Positions 51,667 to 60,907 of a stretch of 64,000 nt of DNA are shown in pieces (within the stretch, counting starts at the first letter, position 1; each line of letters begins with the position of its first letter). The notes below the pieces were generated by a model that was given only the letters and a program-made list of their open reading frames with translations, was not told where the DNA came from and searched no databases. The stretch is taken from positions 1 to 64,000 of the forward strand of contig NZ_JAGPXT010000006.1 of the NCBI RefSeq assembly GCF_018070465.1, given 5' to 3'. Made by a program: the position numbers and the translations under genes. Source of the stretch: Micromonospora sp. C95 (lineage in GTDB: Bacteria; Actinomycetota; Actinomycetes; Mycobacteriales; Micromonosporaceae).

Positions 51667-52632
51667 TCACGCGGCGCGGGCCAGGGTCACCCCGAACAGG
51701 CCGTCCGGGTCGGTCCAGAACCGCTCGGTACGGAAACCCGCGGCGGCCAGTTCGCCCGCGATGCCTTCCGGGCGGAACTTCGCCGACACCTCGGTACGCA
51801 GATCCTCACCGGCGGCGAAGTCGACGTCGAGGTCGAGCACCCGCACCCGCATGGATCTCTCCGCCCGCAGCCGCATCTCGATCCACTCGTGTTCCGCGTT
51901 CCAGAGCGCGACGTGGGCGAAGCCCGCCGGGTCGAAGTCGGCGTCGAGTTCCCGGTTGAGCACCCGCAGCACGTTGCGGTTGAACTCGGCGGTCACCCCG
52001 GCCGCGTCGTCGTACGCCGGCACGATGACCGCCGGATCCTTGACCAGGTCGGTGCCGACCAGCAGCCAGTCGCCCGCCTCCAACGCGGCGCGCATCCCGG
52101 CGACGAACTCCGCGCGTTCGTCCGGCAGCAGGTTGCCGATCGTGCCGCCGAGAAAGATGACCAGCCGCCGCCCACCGGTCGGCAGCCGATCCAGGTGGCG
52201 GGTGAAGTCCCCGACGATGCCGCGCACCCGTAGCCCCGGGTAGTCGGCGGCGAGGGCGGCGGTGGAGCCGGCCAGCGCGCTGACCGACACGTCCAGCGGC
52301 ACGAACGTGCCGAGACCGCCGCGCTGGGTGCAGGCGTCCAGCAGCAACCGGGTCTTCTCCGAGGAACCGGAACCCAGCTCGATGAGCGTCTTCGCGCCGG
52401 TCAGCTCGGCGATCTCGGTCGCCCGCGCGGCCAGCACGGCCCGCTCGGCCCGGGTCGGGTAGTACTCCGGAAGTCGGGTGATCTCGTCGAAGAGTTCGCT
52501 GCCCCGGGAGTCGTAGAACCACTTCGGTGGCAGCCACTTCTCGGTCGCGGTCAGCCCGAGGCGGACGTCCCGGCGCAGGCTGCGGCTGAGGTCCCGGTCG
52601 TCGAGGTGGATCTCGAGCGGCTCAGCGCCCAT
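51667..52632 (-). CDS. egtD: L-histidine N-alpha-methyltransferase (ergothioneine)
   Basis: Trimethylates histidine to hercynine, the first committed step of ergothioneine synthesis. 321 residues. Typical segments: PPKWFYDSRGSELFDEITRLPEYYPTR at the start, IELGSGSSEKTRLLLDA (SAM site), FLGGTIGNLLPDE and FNRNVLRVLNRELDADFDP (histidine pocket). GGAAGGGG precedes ATG 52632. Last gene of egtABCD. Confidence 0.96.
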   Translation of the reverse strand: MGAEPLEIHLDDRDLSRSLRRDVRLGLTATEKWLPPKWFYDSRGSELFDEITRLPEYYPTRAERAVLAARATEIAELTGAKTLIELGSGSSEKTRLLLDACTQRGGLGTFVPLDVSVSALAGSTAALAADYPGLRVRGIVGDFTRHLDRLPTGGRRLVIFLGGTIGNLLPDERAEFVAGMRAALEAGDWLLVGTDLVKDPAVIVPAYDDAAGVTAEFNRNVLRVLNRELDADFDPAGFAHVALWNAEHEWIEMRLRAERSMRVRVLDLDVDFAAGEDLRTEVSAKFRPEGIAGELAAAGFRTERFWTDPDGLFGVTLARAA

Positions 52633-52707
52633 CTGCTGTCCCCTTCCGTCGTGTCTGACAGGTGCGGGCGGCCCGGCGCACGCCCGGTGGTGCTTCGTCG
52701 GCCCGCC

Positions 52708-53454
52708 TCACCACGCGGCCAGGTCCCGCTGGCGCACGTCGGTCGCCGTGGCCTGCACGAGCTGCCCGTCGGGCACCGCACGCCAGCCCGGTCCGTCGTC
52801 GTGCGGTTCGGAGGCCAGCAGCACCGACTCGGGGGTGGCACGAAGCGACAGGGCGTGCCCGGCCGCGCTGGCGACCACCGTGTGCCCGTCGGTGAGCAGC
52901 ATGTTGAGCCGGGATCCGGGTGCCGCCGCGGCCACCGAGGTCACCGTCTCGGCGACCGCCCGGGCCGGCGCGACACCGGAGCGCAACCGGTCGCGGAGCA
53001 GCGCCCACAGCAGCGCCGAGTCGGTCGTCGCGTCCAGGGTGAGCAGGTCCCGCACGGGCAGCTCGGCGGCGAGCGGAACCATCGAGTCGGGCCAGCCGCG
53101 CACCACGCCGTTGTGGCTGAACAGCCACCGCCCCTCGGCGAAGGGCGCGGCGGCGGTGTCGACGATCGCCATGCCGACCGTGGCCGAGCGGACGGCGGCC
53201 AGCACCGCGCCGGCGGAGGTGACCGCCGCCAGCTCGGCGATGGTCGGGTCGCTCCAGATGGGCTGCGCCCGGCGGTACCGCACCGGCGCCGCGCCGTCCG
53301 GGTACCACCCGACGCCGAACCCGTCGGCGTTTATGGTCCCGCCGCCACGCATGTCACGGGGGGCCCAGGACTGGCGCAGCAGTGAGTGCGGCGGGTCGAA
53401 CAGCAGCTCCCGCAGGGTCACCGGTGGCCCCAGATAGGCCAGGTGTCGGCACAT
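52708..53454 (-). CDS. egtC: Gamma-glutamyl-hercynylcysteine sulfoxide hydrolase
   Basis: Class II glutamine-amidotransferase-fold hydrolase of 248 residues that removes glutamate from the EgtB product. The N-terminal MCRHLAYLG exposes the Cys2 nucleophile after Met removal; NADGFGVGWY and SHNGVVRGW are family motifs. It follows egtB by 22 bases and precedes egtD by about 75. Confidence 0.95.
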   Translation of the reverse strand: MCRHLAYLGPPVTLRELLFDPPHSLLRQSWAPRDMRGGGTINADGFGVGWYPDGAAPVRYRRAQPIWSDPTIAELAAVTSAGAVLAAVRSATVGMAIVDTAAAPFAEGRWLFSHNGVVRGWPDSMVPLAAELPVRDLLTLDATTDSALLWALLRDRLRSGVAPARAVAETVTSVAAAAPGSRLNMLLTDGHTVVASAAGHALSLRATPESVLLASEPHDDGPGWRAVPDGQLVQATATDVRQRDLAAW

Positions 53455-53476
53455 CAGACGACCGGCTTCCCGACCG

Positions 53477-54811
53477 TCACCGGTGCGCCTCGTCGGGCCG
53501 GGCGTCGCGGGCGCACCGGAAGCCGCTGAAGATCTGCCGCCGGACGGGATAGTCCCAGTTGCGGAACGTGCCGCGGCAGGCCGCCCGGTCGGTGCCGAAC
53601 GAGCCGCCCCGCAGCACCTGGTAGTCGTCGCCGAAGAAGACCTCGGAGTACTCCCGGTAGGGGAAGGCCGCGAAACCCGGATAGCCCCGGAAGGGGGTGG
53701 CGGTCCATTCCCACACGTCGCCGATGAGCTGATGCACGCCCAGCGGCGAGACACCTGCCGGATACGCGCCCACCGGTGCCGGCGACAGGTGCCGTTGGTC
53801 CAGGTTGGCGTGCGCGGAGGTGGGGTCGCCGTCACCCCACGGATAGCGGCGGGACCGGCCGGTCGCCGGATCCCACCGGGCGGCCTTCTCCCACTCCGCC
53901 TCGGTGGGCAGCCGCTTGCCCGCCCAGGTGGCGTACGCCTGCGCCTCGTGAAAGCAGACGTGCACCACCGGCTCGTCGTCGCGGACCCGGTCCCAACGGC
54001 CGAACCGCAGGTAGGACCAGCCGTCGCCGTCCCGCCGCCAGTGCATCGGCGCGGCGAGCCCGGCCTGCCGGCGATGCTGCCAGCCCGCCCCGGTCCACCA
54101 GCGCGGGTCGTCGTATCCCCCGTCGGCGATGAACGCGCGGTACGCACCGTTGGTCACCGGCGCGGCGTCGATGACGTACGCGGGCAGCTCCACCCGGTGG
54201 GCCGGGCGCTCGTTGTCGAGCGCCCACGGGTCCGTGTCGGTGCCCATCACGAACGGACCGGCGGGCACCAGCACCTCGGCGGGCACCCGTACGGTCGGCT
54301 CGGGTGGCGGCGGCGCGTGCAGCGCCACCGGGCCGGACCGTAGCTGGTGGGTGGCGAGCATGGTCTCGTCGTGCTGCTGCTCGTGCTGCACGATCATGCC
54401 GAAGGCGAACCCGTCGGCGACCAGCCGGGAACTGTCGAAGGTGACGCGGTCCAGCAGGTCATGGACCTTCTCCCGAACCGTGGCGACGTACGCCCGGGCC
54501 TCCGCCGGCGGCAGCAGCGGCAGCGACGGGCGGTCCCGACGCGGTTGCTTGAACGCGTCGTACAGGTCGTCGATGTCGCACCGGACCGCCTCCCGCCCGC
54601 CGACGTCGCGGACCAGCCAGAGTTCCTCCTGGTTGCCCACGTGCGCCAGGTCCCACACCAGCGGGGACATCAGCGGTGAGTGCTGGCGCATCAGATCGGC
54701 GTCGTCCACCGCCTCGGTCAGCAGGGCGGTGCGGGCGCGGGTCCGGGCCAGTTCCGCCGCGATCCGGCCGCGCAACCCCTCGGCGTCGCGGTCGATGCTG
54801 GTGTCGGTCAC
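53477..54811 (-). CDS. egtB: Hercynine oxygenase (ergothioneine sulfoxide synthase)
   Basis: Non-haem iron enzyme of 444 residues that forms the C-S bond between hercynine and gamma-glutamylcysteine. N-terminal DinB domain has the iron ligands His57 (DLAHVGNQEE), His143 and His147 (HEQQH). The C-terminal FGE-sulfatase domain (from about 185) includes DVWEWTATPF and LRGGSFGTD. GTG 54811 overlaps the egtA stop (GTGA), with GAGAGGAG upstream. Confidence 0.96.
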   Translation of the reverse strand: MTDTSIDRDAEGLRGRIAAELARTRARTALLTEAVDDADLMRQHSPLMSPLVWDLAHVGNQEELWLVRDVGGREAVRCDIDDLYDAFKQPRRDRPSLPLLPPAEARAYVATVREKVHDLLDRVTFDSSRLVADGFAFGMIVQHEQQHDETMLATHQLRSGPVALHAPPPPEPTVRVPAEVLVPAGPFVMGTDTDPWALDNERPAHRVELPAYVIDAAPVTNGAYRAFIADGGYDDPRWWTGAGWQHRRQAGLAAPMHWRRDGDGWSYLRFGRWDRVRDDEPVVHVCFHEAQAYATWAGKRLPTEAEWEKAARWDPATGRSRRYPWGDGDPTSAHANLDQRHLSPAPVGAYPAGVSPLGVHQLIGDVWEWTATPFRGYPGFAAFPYREYSEVFFGDDYQVLRGGSFGTDRAACRGTFRNWDYPVRRQIFSGFRCARDARPDEAHR

Positions 54812-56043
54812 GGCCGACTCCTCTCCGCGGCCGCACGCCGCAGTCGTAATCCGTGGTCGATCTCCCGGTGCAGGGCCGGCGGCAGTTCCAGCCGCGGTAG
54901 CGCGGTCCGGGCCAGGTCGAGCAGACCCGTGGCGGCCCGGGCCAGGGTCGCGTCCCGCAGGCCGTACCGCGCGGCACGGTGCCAGCCGTCGGCGGCGGGC
55001 GCGGTCACCGCCATCGCCGCGACGATCGTGTCGGGGCCGCTGAGCAGCGCGCTGAGCACCGCCAACGGCAGGATCCAATCCCGCCCCGGTTGGGCGTCGA
55101 GGTATCGAATCTCCAGGTAGCCGCGCGGACGCACCGGCGGGAAGAGCGTGCTGACGTGGTATTCCAGGTCGTCGAGGCGGGGCGGCCGGTGCAGCGCCCC
55201 GTCGATCCAGTCGGCGAACGTCACGTCCGGCGGTGCCGTCCAGTCCGGACCGTCACCCCGGACACAGAGCAGCGGCGCGGCCAGCACGTACGCCGTCCAG
55301 GCGGCCACCGGATCCCGGTCGGCAAGGGCGGGGGTCCAGACCGGGGCGGTGCGAGCGGGGTCGATGCGCCACCACGCGCCCATCCGGGCCGACGCCCAGC
55401 CGGTGTCGCGGCCGGCGTGCCGGCCGGCGGTGGCGAAGGTGGCGAGCAGGGGTGGGCCGGCGGCGTGCACCAGTTGCCACCTGGCCAGCAGTTGCTCGGG
55501 CTGCCCGGCGTCGAGGCAGACCTGCAGACCGGCGGTGCTGTACATCATCGTCCGGCCGTCGGGGCCGCGGCGGTCGAAGACCTGGCGCATCGCCCGGTAG
55601 CGGGGGGTGTCGATCACCGGCCGGGGATGTCGGTGCGGATCGATGCCGGACCGGCCGAGAGTCAGGCCGGCGGCGTCCAACAGTCTGGCGGCCTGCGCCA
55701 CGTCGGCCTGGGTGGCGTCGATCAGCGCGGTGACGCGGGCTCGCGGTGGGGTGGAGATCTCCAGTTGCCCGCCGGGCTCGACGGTCATCGCACTGCCCTG
55801 GAGCAGGCGCAGGGCCGGGCTGGTCGGGTCCAGCGTGGTGGGGGCGTACGGCCCCAGTGCCGCGCGCAGCCGCGCGGCGTCGACGGGGCGGGTCGGATCG
55901 ACGGCGTCGTGGACCGTCCACTCCAACTCGACCCCGGTGAGGGTGGGTGGGCCGGTCTTGAAGCAGATCCGGGCGAGATGCCGGGCCGCGGCGGCACGGT
56001 CCCGCAGCACCGGGATCCGGTCCACCTCCGGTGACATCACCAT
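54808..56043 (-). CDS. egtA: Glutamate-cysteine ligase
   Basis: ATP-dependent ligase of 411 residues making gamma-glutamylcysteine for EgtB. GCS2 family: GVELEWTVHD near residue 40, QLEISTPPRARV, and MMYSTAGLQVCLDAG. ATG 56043 follows GGAAGGGAG, and TACCGT at 56075-56080 is a plausible -10. First of egtABCD. The PLP-dependent egtE that usually completes the set is not in this window. Confidence 0.94.
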   Translation of the reverse strand: MVMSPEVDRIPVLRDRAAAARHLARICFKTGPPTLTGVELEWTVHDAVDPTRPVDAARLRAALGPYAPTTLDPTSPALRLLQGSAMTVEPGGQLEISTPPRARVTALIDATQADVAQAARLLDAAGLTLGRSGIDPHRHPRPVIDTPRYRAMRQVFDRRGPDGRTMMYSTAGLQVCLDAGQPEQLLARWQLVHAAGPPLLATFATAGRHAGRDTGWASARMGAWWRIDPARTAPVWTPALADRDPVAAWTAYVLAAPLLCVRGDGPDWTAPPDVTFADWIDGALHRPPRLDDLEYHVSTLFPPVRPRGYLEIRYLDAQPGRDWILPLAVLSALLSGPDTIVAAMAVTAPAADGWHRAARYGLRDATLARAATGLLDLARTALPRLELPPALHREIDHGLRLRRAAAERSRP

Positions 56044-56325
56044 GCGTGGCTCCCTTCCCGATCGGATCGCCGACACGGTAGCCCATCCCGGTGACATCGA
56101 CGCCCGGTGAACCTGAGCCGCAGGGTGCCGGCGCACCGGTTCCGAACGCCCGGCACGTCGCGGTGCACGGCACGGAGACGAGGCACTTCATCCGATGTCG
56201 GCACGGACGACGTGGCCACCATCTGTCTAGCAGGGGCAGACCGCGCGTCGAATGGATTTCACGATTCGGTCATGTTCGGTCCGGGTGGGAAAGGCTCGCG
56301 ACCGTGCCGGCCGCTCGACCGGGAC
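56044..56325. promoter_or_regulatory. egtABCD promoter region
   Basis: 282 bases without a gene. On the minus strand TACCGT (56075-56080) fits TANNNT and gives a short leader before egtA. The end toward 56325 is the 3' side of the sigma-partner gene; no clear terminator seen. Confidence 0.5.
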
Positions 56326-57069
56326 TCAGCCGCCGTGGCTCGCGGTCGGCTCGGCGTCGGAACTGGCCCGTAGCTCCCGGCAGTACTCCTCGACGTGTTC
56401 CGGGCCGCCGGCCGCGACCACCAGTTCGTTGAACGCGGGCGTGCCCAGTGCCTTCTCCCGCTGCCGTTCCGACTTGGCCAGGTAGGCCCGACAGAGGCCC
56501 GGCCGGTCGGTGGTGTTGTCCGAGTTGCCGGGACCGACGTGCCCGCTGGTCCCGGTGCTCGGCGTCGCCGACGCGCTCGGCGCCGGCACCGACGGGGTCG
56601 GCGGCCGCGCGGGCACGGAGGTCGGGCCACCGGTCGGGGCCACGGTGGCCTCGCCGGTGGGCGTGCCGTCACCGGTGCTGGGTGCCGGCGCGGCCGGGCT
56701 GGTGGCCACCGGTGGCGTGCCCGGACCGGCGCGGTCCATACCGACCGCGGCCAGGGCGGCACCCGCCGTGGCGGTGGCCGCCAGCCCGGCGATCCAGGCC
56801 ACGGCGCCGACGGTGAACCGGTGCCGTCGTCGCCGGGCCGCCGGTACCGCCGCATCCGGTTGACGGGCGGCCCGAAACGCCGCGACGGCGGCCTCCTCGC
56901 CGGCCAGTTCCCGCTCCCGGGCCGGGGCGGCGGCGGCCCGCAACAGGTCGGCCAGCGGGCCGGTCGACGCCGACGCCGCCCGGGTGGGCGGGGCGTCCGG
57001 GGCGGCGTCCAGCAACCGCTCGTGGTCGGCGCGCCGCGACCGGCGCAACATCACCCGCAGTCCGCGCAT
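56326..57069 (-). CDS. Membrane protein partner of the ECF sigma factor
   Basis: Protein of 247 residues. Cytoplasmic N-terminus with LADLLRAAAAPARERELAGEEAAVAAFRAAR (39-69), one membrane helix (86-108), then a long Pro/Thr/Ser linker and a C-terminal segment with two Cys (LCRAYLAKSERQ and VEEYCREL). It starts one base after the sigma factor stop, so it is probably its anti-sigma factor or regulator, although no zinc HxxxCxxC motif is present. Confidence 0.75.
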   Translation of the reverse strand: MRGLRVMLRRSRRADHERLLDAAPDAPPTRAASASTGPLADLLRAAAAPARERELAGEEAAVAAFRAARQPDAAVPAARRRRHRFTVGAVAWIAGLAATATAGAALAAVGMDRAGPGTPPVATSPAAPAPSTGDGTPTGEATVAPTGGPTSVPARPPTPSVPAPSASATPSTGTSGHVGPGNSDNTTDRPGLCRAYLAKSERQREKALGTPAFNELVVAAGGPEHVEEYCRELRASSDAEPTASHGG

Positions 57070-57070
57070 G

Positions 57071-57757
57071 TCAGCCGTCCACCGGTTCGGTCTGCGGTGG
57101 CAGGCCGGCGCGCCGGGGCGACCGGGTGTCGGCCGCGGTCCGGGCATCGTCCGGGGCGCTGGTCGCCGCTCGCTGGTCCAGCAGGACGGCCAGTCGGCGC
57201 AGGCCACGGTGCGCGGCGGTACGCACCGCACCGGCCCGACGGCCGAGCACCCGTCCGGCGGTCTCGGCATCGAGCCCGATCACGGCGCGCAGCAGCACCG
57301 CCTCGGCCTCCCGGGGCGGCAGACTGGCGATCAGCGCGAGGGCCGCCTCGGTGCCGAGCCTCTCGCCCGCCCGCTCGGCGGTGTCCGCGTCCCCGGCCAA
57401 CTCGCTCAGTTCCTGCACCGGAACTGGCAGTGCGGGGCGACGGCGCTGCCGGCGCAGGTGATCCATGGCCCGGTTCCGGGCGATGGTGACGACCCAGGCA
57501 CGAAACTCGCCACCGGTGAAGGTGGGCAGGTCGCGGGCGACCTGCAACCAGGTCTCCGACGCGACGTCCTCGGCGTCGGCGCCGACGAGGGCGGTGAGGT
57601 AGCGCAGCAGCCCGGGCTGCAGGGTGCGGTAGAGGTGACGGAAGGCGTCCTCGTCACCGGCCCGGGCAGCGGATACCAGGTGGTCCAGCTCACCGGGCAC
57701 GGTCGCACCGCCGCCGACCCACCGGCCGTTGCCGAGACGGCCGCCGGGCGGGGGCAT
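57071..57757 (-). CDS. ECF-type RNA polymerase sigma factor
   Basis: Sigma-70 family group 4 protein. Sigma2 region DELDHLV-like start (ELDHLVSAARAGDEDAFRHLYRTL...AEDVASETWLQVARDL) and sigma4 region (LPPREAEAVLLRAVIGLDAETAGRVLGRRAGAVRTAAHRGLRRL). No extra C-terminal domain beyond a short tail. The start is uncertain: ATG 57757, GTG 57700 or GTG 57808 all lack a good ribosome site. It is divergent from the membrane Ser/Thr kinase, and coupled to the membrane partner gene. Confidence 0.85.
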   Translation of the reverse strand: MPPPGGRLGNGRWVGGGATVPGELDHLVSAARAGDEDAFRHLYRTLQPGLLRYLTALVGADAEDVASETWLQVARDLPTFTGGEFRAWVVTIARNRAMDHLRRQRRRPALPVPVQELSELAGDADTAERAGERLGTEAALALIASLPPREAEAVLLRAVIGLDAETAGRVLGRRAGAVRTAAHRGLRRLAVLLDQRAATSAPDDARTAADTRSPRRAGLPPQTEPVDG

Positions 57758-57982
57758 GCGACGGCTCGGCCCGCTGCGCGCGCCGAACCTCCTCGATCCG
57801 CACCCCACCCCCGCTTACCTGAATCGAACCGGGCCGGCACGGCCCGGTAGCGGATTCTCGCCGACAACGCCGGGGACCACAACCTGGGCCGCCCGACCCT
57901 CGCCACCCGGTGGCGACGGATTCGTCGGTTGCGGTATCGGGACGGCCCGACCCGCCGACGCGCCGGTCGAGCCCACTGTGGG

Positions 57983-57988
57983 TACGGT
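57983..57988 (+). promoter_or_regulatory. -10 element, leaderless kinase gene
   Basis: TACGGT, six bases, then GTG 57995 without a Shine-Dalgarno: third copy of the same leaderless geometry. Confidence 0.6.
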
Positions 57989-57994
57989 GGTGCC

Positions 57995-59362
57995 GTGTTG
58001 TCTTCGGAGGTCGTACTCAGCGGTCGGTACCGCTTGGACGAGCGTGTCGCCACCGGCGGCATGGGCGACGTCTGGCAGGCAACCGACCTGATCCTCGGCC
58101 GGCAGGTCGCGGTCAAGGTGCTGCTGCCCGCACTCGTCTCCGATCCCGACTTCATCGCCCGGTTCCGCGCCGAGGCGCGGATCATGGCGGCGCTGCGACA
58201 CCCGGGGATCGTGCAGGTCTACGACTGCGGTGAGGACGATCTGCCCGGCGGGGGCCGAGCCGACTACCTGGTCATGGAATTCGTCACCGGTCAGCCGCTG
58301 TCCAAGCGGATCGAGGCCGAGGGCCGCCTGGACGTGGGCGTGGCCATGTCGGTGGTGGCACAGGCGGCGCAGGCGTTGCACGCCGCGCACGTCGGCGGGA
58401 TCGTGCACCGCGACGTCAAACCGAGCAACCTGCTGATTCAGGAGGACGGCACCGTCGTCCTGGTCGACTTCGGGGTGGCCCGGTCGACGAACGTAACGAG
58501 CATCACCAGCACGAACGCCGTCCCGGGCACCGCCCTCTACATGGCTCCCGAGCAGGCCGCCGGGCGACCGGTCTCCGGGGCGACCGACCTGTACGCGCTC
58601 GGCGCGGTCGCCTACTGCTGCCTGACCGGCAGTCCGCCGTTCACCGGCGACAATCCCCTCCAGGTCGCCGTCCGGCACCTCGACGACCCGCCGCCGGAAC
58701 TGCCGCACGACATCCCGGAAGCGGTCCGGGTGCTTGTCGACCGGGCCCTGGCCAAGAATCCGGCCGACCGGTTCAGCAGCGGTGCGGCGATGGCGGAAGC
58801 GGCCCGGGCCGCCGTGTCGGAGGGCTCCCTGCCCACCACATTTGTCCCGGTGGCCGCGGCACTGCGCGACGCGGGGCCGGACACCCGCACCGCAAACCCG
58901 GTGTTCGACGCACCGCCATCGGGCGGACGGCGTCGCGGCAAGCTGGTCGGCGCGCTGACCGCGGTGCTGGTCGGGATGACGGCACTCGGTGCGGCGCTCG
59001 GCGCCACGCAGGAGGCGAACACCCCGGCGGTCAACCTGCCGACCACCGCGCCGACGGTCGAGTCGACCGCCGAGGAGGGGGCAGCGCCAAGCTCGCCGGA
59101 GAGCGCACCGGCACAGGCGCCCGCGCTGCGTCCGGCCAATTCGACGACCCGGGCGACCGAGTCCCCGTCACCCTCGCTGCCCTCGCCGCAGCCCAGCGAG
59201 TCGAGCGAACCCGCCTCGCCGGATCCGACGGGCTCCAGCCCCGACACCCCGGAACCGACGGGCTCGCCCAGCGAACCCACGGCGCCGGTGACCCCCACCC
59301 CGTCGACGCCCACTTCCGCACCCGAGGTGGAACCGGGCACCGGCGAAGATACGGGCGACTGA
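57995..59362 (+). CDS. Transmembrane PknB-type Ser/Thr protein kinase
   Basis: Kinase of 455 residues. Catalytic domain about 10-275: ATGGMGDVW, VAVKVLLP, HRDVKPSNLLI, LVDFGVARS, GTALYMAPEQ. A basic stretch (GGRRRGK) precedes one membrane helix (about 315-337). The outside part is a Pro/Ser/Thr-rich tail of about 120 residues without PASTA repeats, so ligand sensing by muropeptides is not expected. GTG 57995 is chosen for its leaderless promoter; TTG 57998 is adjacent. Divergent from the ECF sigma gene. Confidence 0.9.
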   Translation: MLSSEVVLSGRYRLDERVATGGMGDVWQATDLILGRQVAVKVLLPALVSDPDFIARFRAEARIMAALRHPGIVQVYDCGEDDLPGGGRADYLVMEFVTGQPLSKRIEAEGRLDVGVAMSVVAQAAQALHAAHVGGIVHRDVKPSNLLIQEDGTVVLVDFGVARSTNVTSITSTNAVPGTALYMAPEQAAGRPVSGATDLYALGAVAYCCLTGSPPFTGDNPLQVAVRHLDDPPPELPHDIPEAVRVLVDRALAKNPADRFSSGAAMAEAARAAVSEGSLPTTFVPVAAALRDAGPDTRTANPVFDAPPSGGRRRGKLVGALTAVLVGMTALGAALGATQEANTPAVNLPTTAPTVESTAEEGAAPSSPESAPAQAPALRPANSTTRATESPSPSLPSPQPSESSEPASPDPTGSSPDTPEPTGSPSEPTAPVTPTPSTPTSAPEVEPGTGEDTGD

Positions 59363-59467
59363 CCCCACCAGTCTCAAGCTCCTCTAAATTCCCGAAACGG
59401 ACGTACGCCGTCACACCGCGCTCTAGGCTCCTCACCAGCAGTTATCTCCTACGGTGCGGGAGTTCGG

Positions 59468-60730
59468 GTGAGCGTGGAGAAGCTTGTCGTCGTCGGTCAG
59501 GGCTACGTCGGTCTGCCGCTGGCCATGCAGGCCGTGGAAGCTGGTCTGGACGTGGTCGGCCTCGACGTCGACGCCGACCGGATCAAGCGGCTCGCCTCCG
59601 GCGAGTCGTTCGTGTCGGACATTCCGGCCGACCGGCTCGGCCGGGCCCTGGCCAGCGGCCGTTATCACCCGAGCACCGAATACGCCGATGCGAAGGACTT
59701 CGACATCTGCGTCATCACCGTGCCCACTCCGCTGCGCGACGGCACCCCCGACCTGAGCTTCGTGGAACAGGCCGGTACGGGGATCGGACCGTACCTGCGG
59801 CCCGGCTGCACGGTGGTGCTGGAGTCGACCACCTACCCCGGCACCACCGAGGAGCTGCTCCGCCCGCTGCTGGAGGCGGCAAGTGGGCTGCGCAGCCCCG
59901 GGGACTACCACCTCGGGTACAGCCCCGAACGCATCGACCCGGGCAACCCGACCTGGCAGCTGGCGAACACGCCGAAGGTGGTGTCCGGGGTGGACGCCGC
60001 CGCGCTGGCCCGGGTCGACTCGTTCTACCGGCGTCTGGTCCAGCGGACGGTGCCGGTGGACTCGACCCGGGTGGCCGAGCTGACCAAGCTGATCGAGAAC
60101 ACCTTCCGCCAGGTCAACATCGCCCTGGTGAACGAGCTGACGATGCTCTCGCACCAGTTGGACATCGACGTGTGGCAGGCCATCGAGGCGGCCGAGACGA
60201 AGCCGTTCGGATTCATGCCGTTCCGGCCCGGTCCCGGTGTCGGCGGGCACTGCCTGCCGATCGACCCCTGTTACCTCTCCTGGCAGGTCAAGCGCCGGCT
60301 CGGCCGGCAGTTCCGGTTCATCGAGCTGGCAAACGACGTCAACCACGAGATGCCCGAGCACGTGGCGCAGCGGGTGATGGCCGGGCTGAACCGCTCCGGG
60401 CGGGCGGTCAGGGGTGCCCGGCTGCTGCTGCTCGGGCTGGCGTACAAGCGCAACACCGGTGACATGCGCGACTCGCCGGCCGTCGAGGTCGCCCGGCGGC
60501 TGCGGGAACTCGGCGCCGAGGTCCGGGCGGTCGAGCCGTACGCCGAGGCGCACCACCTGCCCGCCGGGGTGCTGACGGTGAGCCTGACCGAGCGCGAGTT
60601 GCGCGAGGCCGACGGGGTCGTGGTGGTCACCGACCACGACGTGTTCGACTACGACCTGGTGGTCCGGCACGCCCGATACGTCTTCGACACCCGCAACCGT
60701 TGCGCCGGCCCCACCGTGGAACGCCTCTGA
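59468..60730 (+). CDS. Nucleotide-sugar 6-dehydrogenase (UDP-GlcNAc/ManNAc type)
   Basis: NAD-dependent enzyme of 420 residues that oxidises C6 of a UDP-sugar to a uronic acid. VVVGQGYVGLPLAM binds NAD, ESTTYPGTTEELL and YSPERIDPGNP are typical of WbpA/WecC-like enzymes on N-acetylated sugars, and Cys262 in GVGGHCLPIDP is the catalytic nucleophile. GGAG lies five bases before GTG 59468; TACGGT at 59450-59455 is a candidate -10. It probably feeds a surface polysaccharide. Confidence 0.9.
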   Translation: MSVEKLVVVGQGYVGLPLAMQAVEAGLDVVGLDVDADRIKRLASGESFVSDIPADRLGRALASGRYHPSTEYADAKDFDICVITVPTPLRDGTPDLSFVEQAGTGIGPYLRPGCTVVLESTTYPGTTEELLRPLLEAASGLRSPGDYHLGYSPERIDPGNPTWQLANTPKVVSGVDAAALARVDSFYRRLVQRTVPVDSTRVAELTKLIENTFRQVNIALVNELTMLSHQLDIDVWQAIEAAETKPFGFMPFRPGPGVGGHCLPIDPCYLSWQVKRRLGRQFRFIELANDVNHEMPEHVAQRVMAGLNRSGRAVRGARLLLLGLAYKRNTGDMRDSPAVEVARRLRELGAEVRAVEPYAEAHHLPAGVLTVSLTERELREADGVVVVTDHDVFDYDLVVRHARYVFDTRNRCAGPTVERL

Positions 60731-60864
60731 TGTGACGGTGGCGAGCGGGCATCCACGCCGGTGGTCATGCCACACCTGCCCCGGGTCGAGGTCGCTGCGA
60801 TCGCATCCCTTCACATTGGACGCAAAAGGTGACGTGGATCACATCGATGAATCTCATCCGCGAG

Positions 60865-60870
60865 TAGGGT
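60865..60870 (+). promoter_or_regulatory. Candidate -10 of the LVIVD gene, with overlapping inverted repeat
   Basis: TAGGGT fits TANNNT. AGGGTA and TACCCT, 13 bases apart, form an inverted repeat across the expected transcript start, possibly an operator. Confidence 0.4.
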
Positions 60871-60907
60871 ACGACCAACGTCACTACCCTTCCGAAGGGC
60901 GTCGCCG

